Shown here: positions 62,415 through 64,000 of the stretch, in pieces
How the letters are laid out: the number at the start of each line of letters is the position of its first letter
Numbering within the stretch: the first letter of the stretch is position 1
From: Gemmatimonadota bacterium
Lineage (GTDB): Bacteria > Gemmatimonadota > Gemmatimonadetes > Longimicrobiales > Longimicrobiaceae
NCBI GenBank assembly: GCA_028287185.1
Contig: JAQBQD010000214.1
Location: forward strand, 1 to 64,000
DNA length: 64,000 bases
Direction of reading: 5' to 3'
The notes under the pieces: model-generated
Seen by the model: only the letters and a program-made list of their open reading frames with translations
Database searches by the model: none
Told to the model about the DNA's origin: nothing
Position numbers and translations under genes: made by a program

Positions 62415-63773
62415 TCAGCCCTGCCGCGTCAGCAGCACAACGGTTTCCACGTGCGCCGTCTGCGGGAACAGGTCGAACGCGCGGACGTGCTCCACCCCGT
62501 ACGCGGGCGCAAGGCGCTTCAGGTCGCGCGCGAGCGTCGCGGGGTTGCACGACACATAGACGATGCGCGCCGCGGGCGACGCCACCAGCGCCTCCGTCAC
62601 GGCCGGCGCCACGCCCGCGCGCGGGGGATTGAGGATCACGAGGTCCGCCGGAAGATGGGCGGGAAGCAGCGCCTCCACGTCGCCCTCCACGAACTCCGCG
62701 CCCTCCGGCGACGACTCCTTCGCCGCCGCGACCGCAAGCGCGTCCAGCTCCAGCCCCACGACGCGCGCCCCGGCCCGGGCCAGGCGCCGCGCGTGCAGGC
62801 CCACGCCGCAGTAGGCGTCCACGACCGACAGCCCGCGGACGTCGCCCACGCTCTCCATGACGTGCGCCTCCAGCAGCGCCGCCGCCCCGCGGTTGACCTG
62901 GAGGAAGGCGGTGCCGTTGGCCTCCACCACCTCGTCGCCCCACGTCTCCGGCAGCCCCGGCGCGCCCGCGATCAGCGTCGCCGGGTTCGCGTTCGGGCGA
63001 TGCCAGACGGCCACCAGGCCAGCGATGGAGTCCACCAGCTCCTGCGGCCGCCCCGGCGAGTATCCGCCCTCCACCAGCAGCGACACCTCGCCCTGCGCGC
63101 TGGCCCGCAGCGTGAGCCGCAACCGATCGCCGCTGGGCAGGCGGCGCGCATCCGGTCCCCAGCCGGCGCGCATCAGGTCCCAAACGCGCGAGATGGGCTC
63201 CTCCGGCAGCAGGCAGCGGCCGTCCACGTCCACGATGCGGTCCGGGTCGCCCAGCGCGTGGAACCCCGCGATCACCTCGCCCTGCCCGATGCGGCGCAGC
63301 GCGAACGACACGCGGTTCCGGTACCGGTGCTCGCTGGGCGAGGCGACGACTTCCGGCACCTCGACGGTAATCCCGCCGATGCGGGCCAAGGCGTCCGCCA
63401 CGATGCGCCGCTTGGCCCCGACCTGCGCCGCGTACGTCAGGTGCTCCAGCGTGCACCCGCCGCACTCCGCGTAGAACGCGCACGGCGCCTCGCGCCGGTC
63501 CGGCGACGGCTCCAGAACGTTCAGCAGCCGCCCGCGCGCCCAGCGGTCCTTCCGCTCCACCAGCGTCACCTGGGCCAGATCGCCCGGCGCCGTGCGGTGC
63601 ACGAAGACGACGCGGCCGTCCGGCAGGTGCCCCACCCCTTCCCCGCCCGCCGCGATGGACTCGATGCGCACCGTCACCGGCACAGGCGTCCGCCGCGGTG
63701 CGTTCGCGCCACCCCGCGGAGGCCGCGATCCGCGCGAAGGGCCGCGGCCGGGGGGGCGTCGGCGTTCGCTCAC
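62415..63773 (-). CDS. rlmD: 23S rRNA (uracil-5-)-methyltransferase RlmD-like
   Basis: A 452-residue RNA m5U methyltransferase. A basic Arg/Pro tail (1-30) precedes a TRAM domain (VRIESIAAGGEGVGHLPDGRVVF); the iron-sulfur ligands are in CAFYAECGGCTLEHL; SAM-binding motifs VVDAYCGVGL and LVILNPPR follow, and the catalytic Cys is in YVSCNPATLARDL. GTG at 63773 overlaps the biotin carboxylase stop as GTGA. Whether it modifies U1939 or another position cannot be decided here. Confidence 0.87.
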   Translation of the reverse strand: MSERRRPPGRGPSRGSRPPRGGANAPRRTPVPVTVRIESIAAGGEGVGHLPDGRVVFVHRTAPGDLAQVTLVERKDRWARGRLLNVLEPSPDRREAPCAFYAECGGCTLEHLTYAAQVGAKRRIVADALARIGGITVEVPEVVASPSEHRYRNRVSFALRRIGQGEVIAGFHALGDPDRIVDVDGRCLLPEEPISRVWDLMRAGWGPDARRLPSGDRLRLTLRASAQGEVSLLVEGGYSPGRPQELVDSIAGLVAVWHRPNANPATLIAGAPGLPETWGDEVVEANGTAFLQVNRGAAALLEAHVMESVGDVRGLSVVDAYCGVGLHARRLARAGARVVGLELDALAVAAAKESSPEGAEFVEGDVEALLPAHLPADLVILNPPRAGVAPAVTEALVASPAARIVYVSCNPATLARDLKRLAPAYGVEHVRAFDLFPQTAHVETVVLLTRQG

Positions 63774-64000
63774 CCGCGTCTCCAGCCGCCGCGGTCGCGC
63801 CAGCGGCTCGCGCCCGCCGCGGCGGTGCCGGCCTGCACGCGGGGGACGGACTTGGTGTGCCGCCGCTCCTGCTCCAGCAGCGCCGCGGCCAGGGCGGCGG
63901 CGCGGATCAGCTCCTCATCGTCGGATGGAGCCAGCAGCTCCGCCTCGTGCTTCTCCAGGTATTTGATGTCCAGCCGCCCGGCGCGGAAGTCCGGCTCGTC
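63770..64000 (-). CDS. biotin carboxylase subunit, C-terminal end (partial)
   Basis: The last 76 residues of a gene that continues past the window. The segment FRAGRLDIKYLEKHEAELL is typical of the C-terminal cap of the biotin carboxylase subunit of acetyl- or propionyl-CoA carboxylases, followed by an Ala-rich helical tail and a basic end (SRWRDRGGWRRG). The stop overlaps the rlmD start as GTGA. It is the probable partner of the biotin carrier protein 2 kb away. Confidence 0.75.
   Translation of the reverse strand, partial: DEPDFRAGRLDIKYLEKHEAELLAPSDDEELIRAAALAAALLEQERRHTKSVPRVQAGTAAAGASRWRDRGGWRRG

Overview
The window is a GC-rich bacterial chromosome segment with about 60 protein genes, mostly on the minus strand and tightly packed, with many 4-base GTGA or ATGA stop/start overlaps. 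Gene content (GTG/TTG starts, exported MsrA/MsrB, abundant GGDEF proteins, a Cys-rich lanthipeptide-type precursor with an LxVxSFxT leader, FlgD-like NYPNP protein, YadA-head plus S74-chaperone proteins, a mannose-type PTS with HPr kinase) suggests a Gemmatimonadota member, most likely near Longimicrobium. That placement is inference; no rRNA is present.

Layout. 1-67 is a possible transposase fragment. 506-6608 is the classic DUF177-rpmF-plsX-fabH-fabD-fabG-acpP-fabF operon for fatty-acid and phospholipid synthesis, reading from a strong promoter that nearly abuts the first ATG. 7005-8292 is msrA-msrB (periplasmic methionine repair). 8759-13771 holds a holin-like membrane protein, ndk, a PTS-IIA/CBS protein, sucDC and arcC. 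14180-17921 holds a phosphohexomutase, RidA, a heptose-phosphate kinase and a DUF84 NTPase. 18204-22891 is a signalling operon: histidine kinase, receiver, and a multi-receiver diguanylate cyclase with a 12-copy 9-bp repeat. 23092-25232 holds a winged-helix/AT-hook protein, a macrodomain protein and ssrA (tmRNA) with promoter and terminator. 25355-29096 is dus-larB-GGDEF; 29319-30133 is an EIIA-Ntr gene and a zinc-ribbon protein. 31073-33469 is BFN, a membrane protein and recO; then metK.

34933-40244 is a regulated PTS: hprK, EIIA, EIIB, EIIC, EIID (mannose family), HPr and EI in one run. With the EIIA-Ntr gene and the CBS/PTS protein, it suggests a phosphorelay sensing PEP and ATP as much as, or instead of, sugar uptake. 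40629-46843 is a riboflavin operon (ribD, ribE, ribBA, ribH) with nusB and a glycosyltransferase. 46991-51137 is purM, a PfkB kinase, argS and an FmdB-type zinc ribbon.

51629-58261 is the accessory part: a small lipoprotein, two paralogous YadA-head/S74-chaperone surface proteins, a large lipoprotein, then a 49-residue peptide matching the lasso-peptide leader motif, an HPrK-like kinase and a formyltransferase. No lasso maturation protease or cyclase is present, so this looks like a minimal or unusual peptide-modification cassette and is the best novelty candidate. 58523-64000 holds a methylmalonyl-CoA mutase catalytic subunit, a DinB protein, a biotin carrier, an orphan Cys-rich RiPP precursor, rlmD and the end of a biotin carboxylase (a propionate/acetyl-CoA carboxylation neighbourhood).

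Recurring promoter pattern: TTGAC(A/G/C), a 16-18 base spacer (mostly 17), then TA(C/G)ATT or similar, seen upstream of several genes. Three copies of a structured dispersed repeat lie in gene-free gaps (about 13.9, 30.9 and 40.5 kb).
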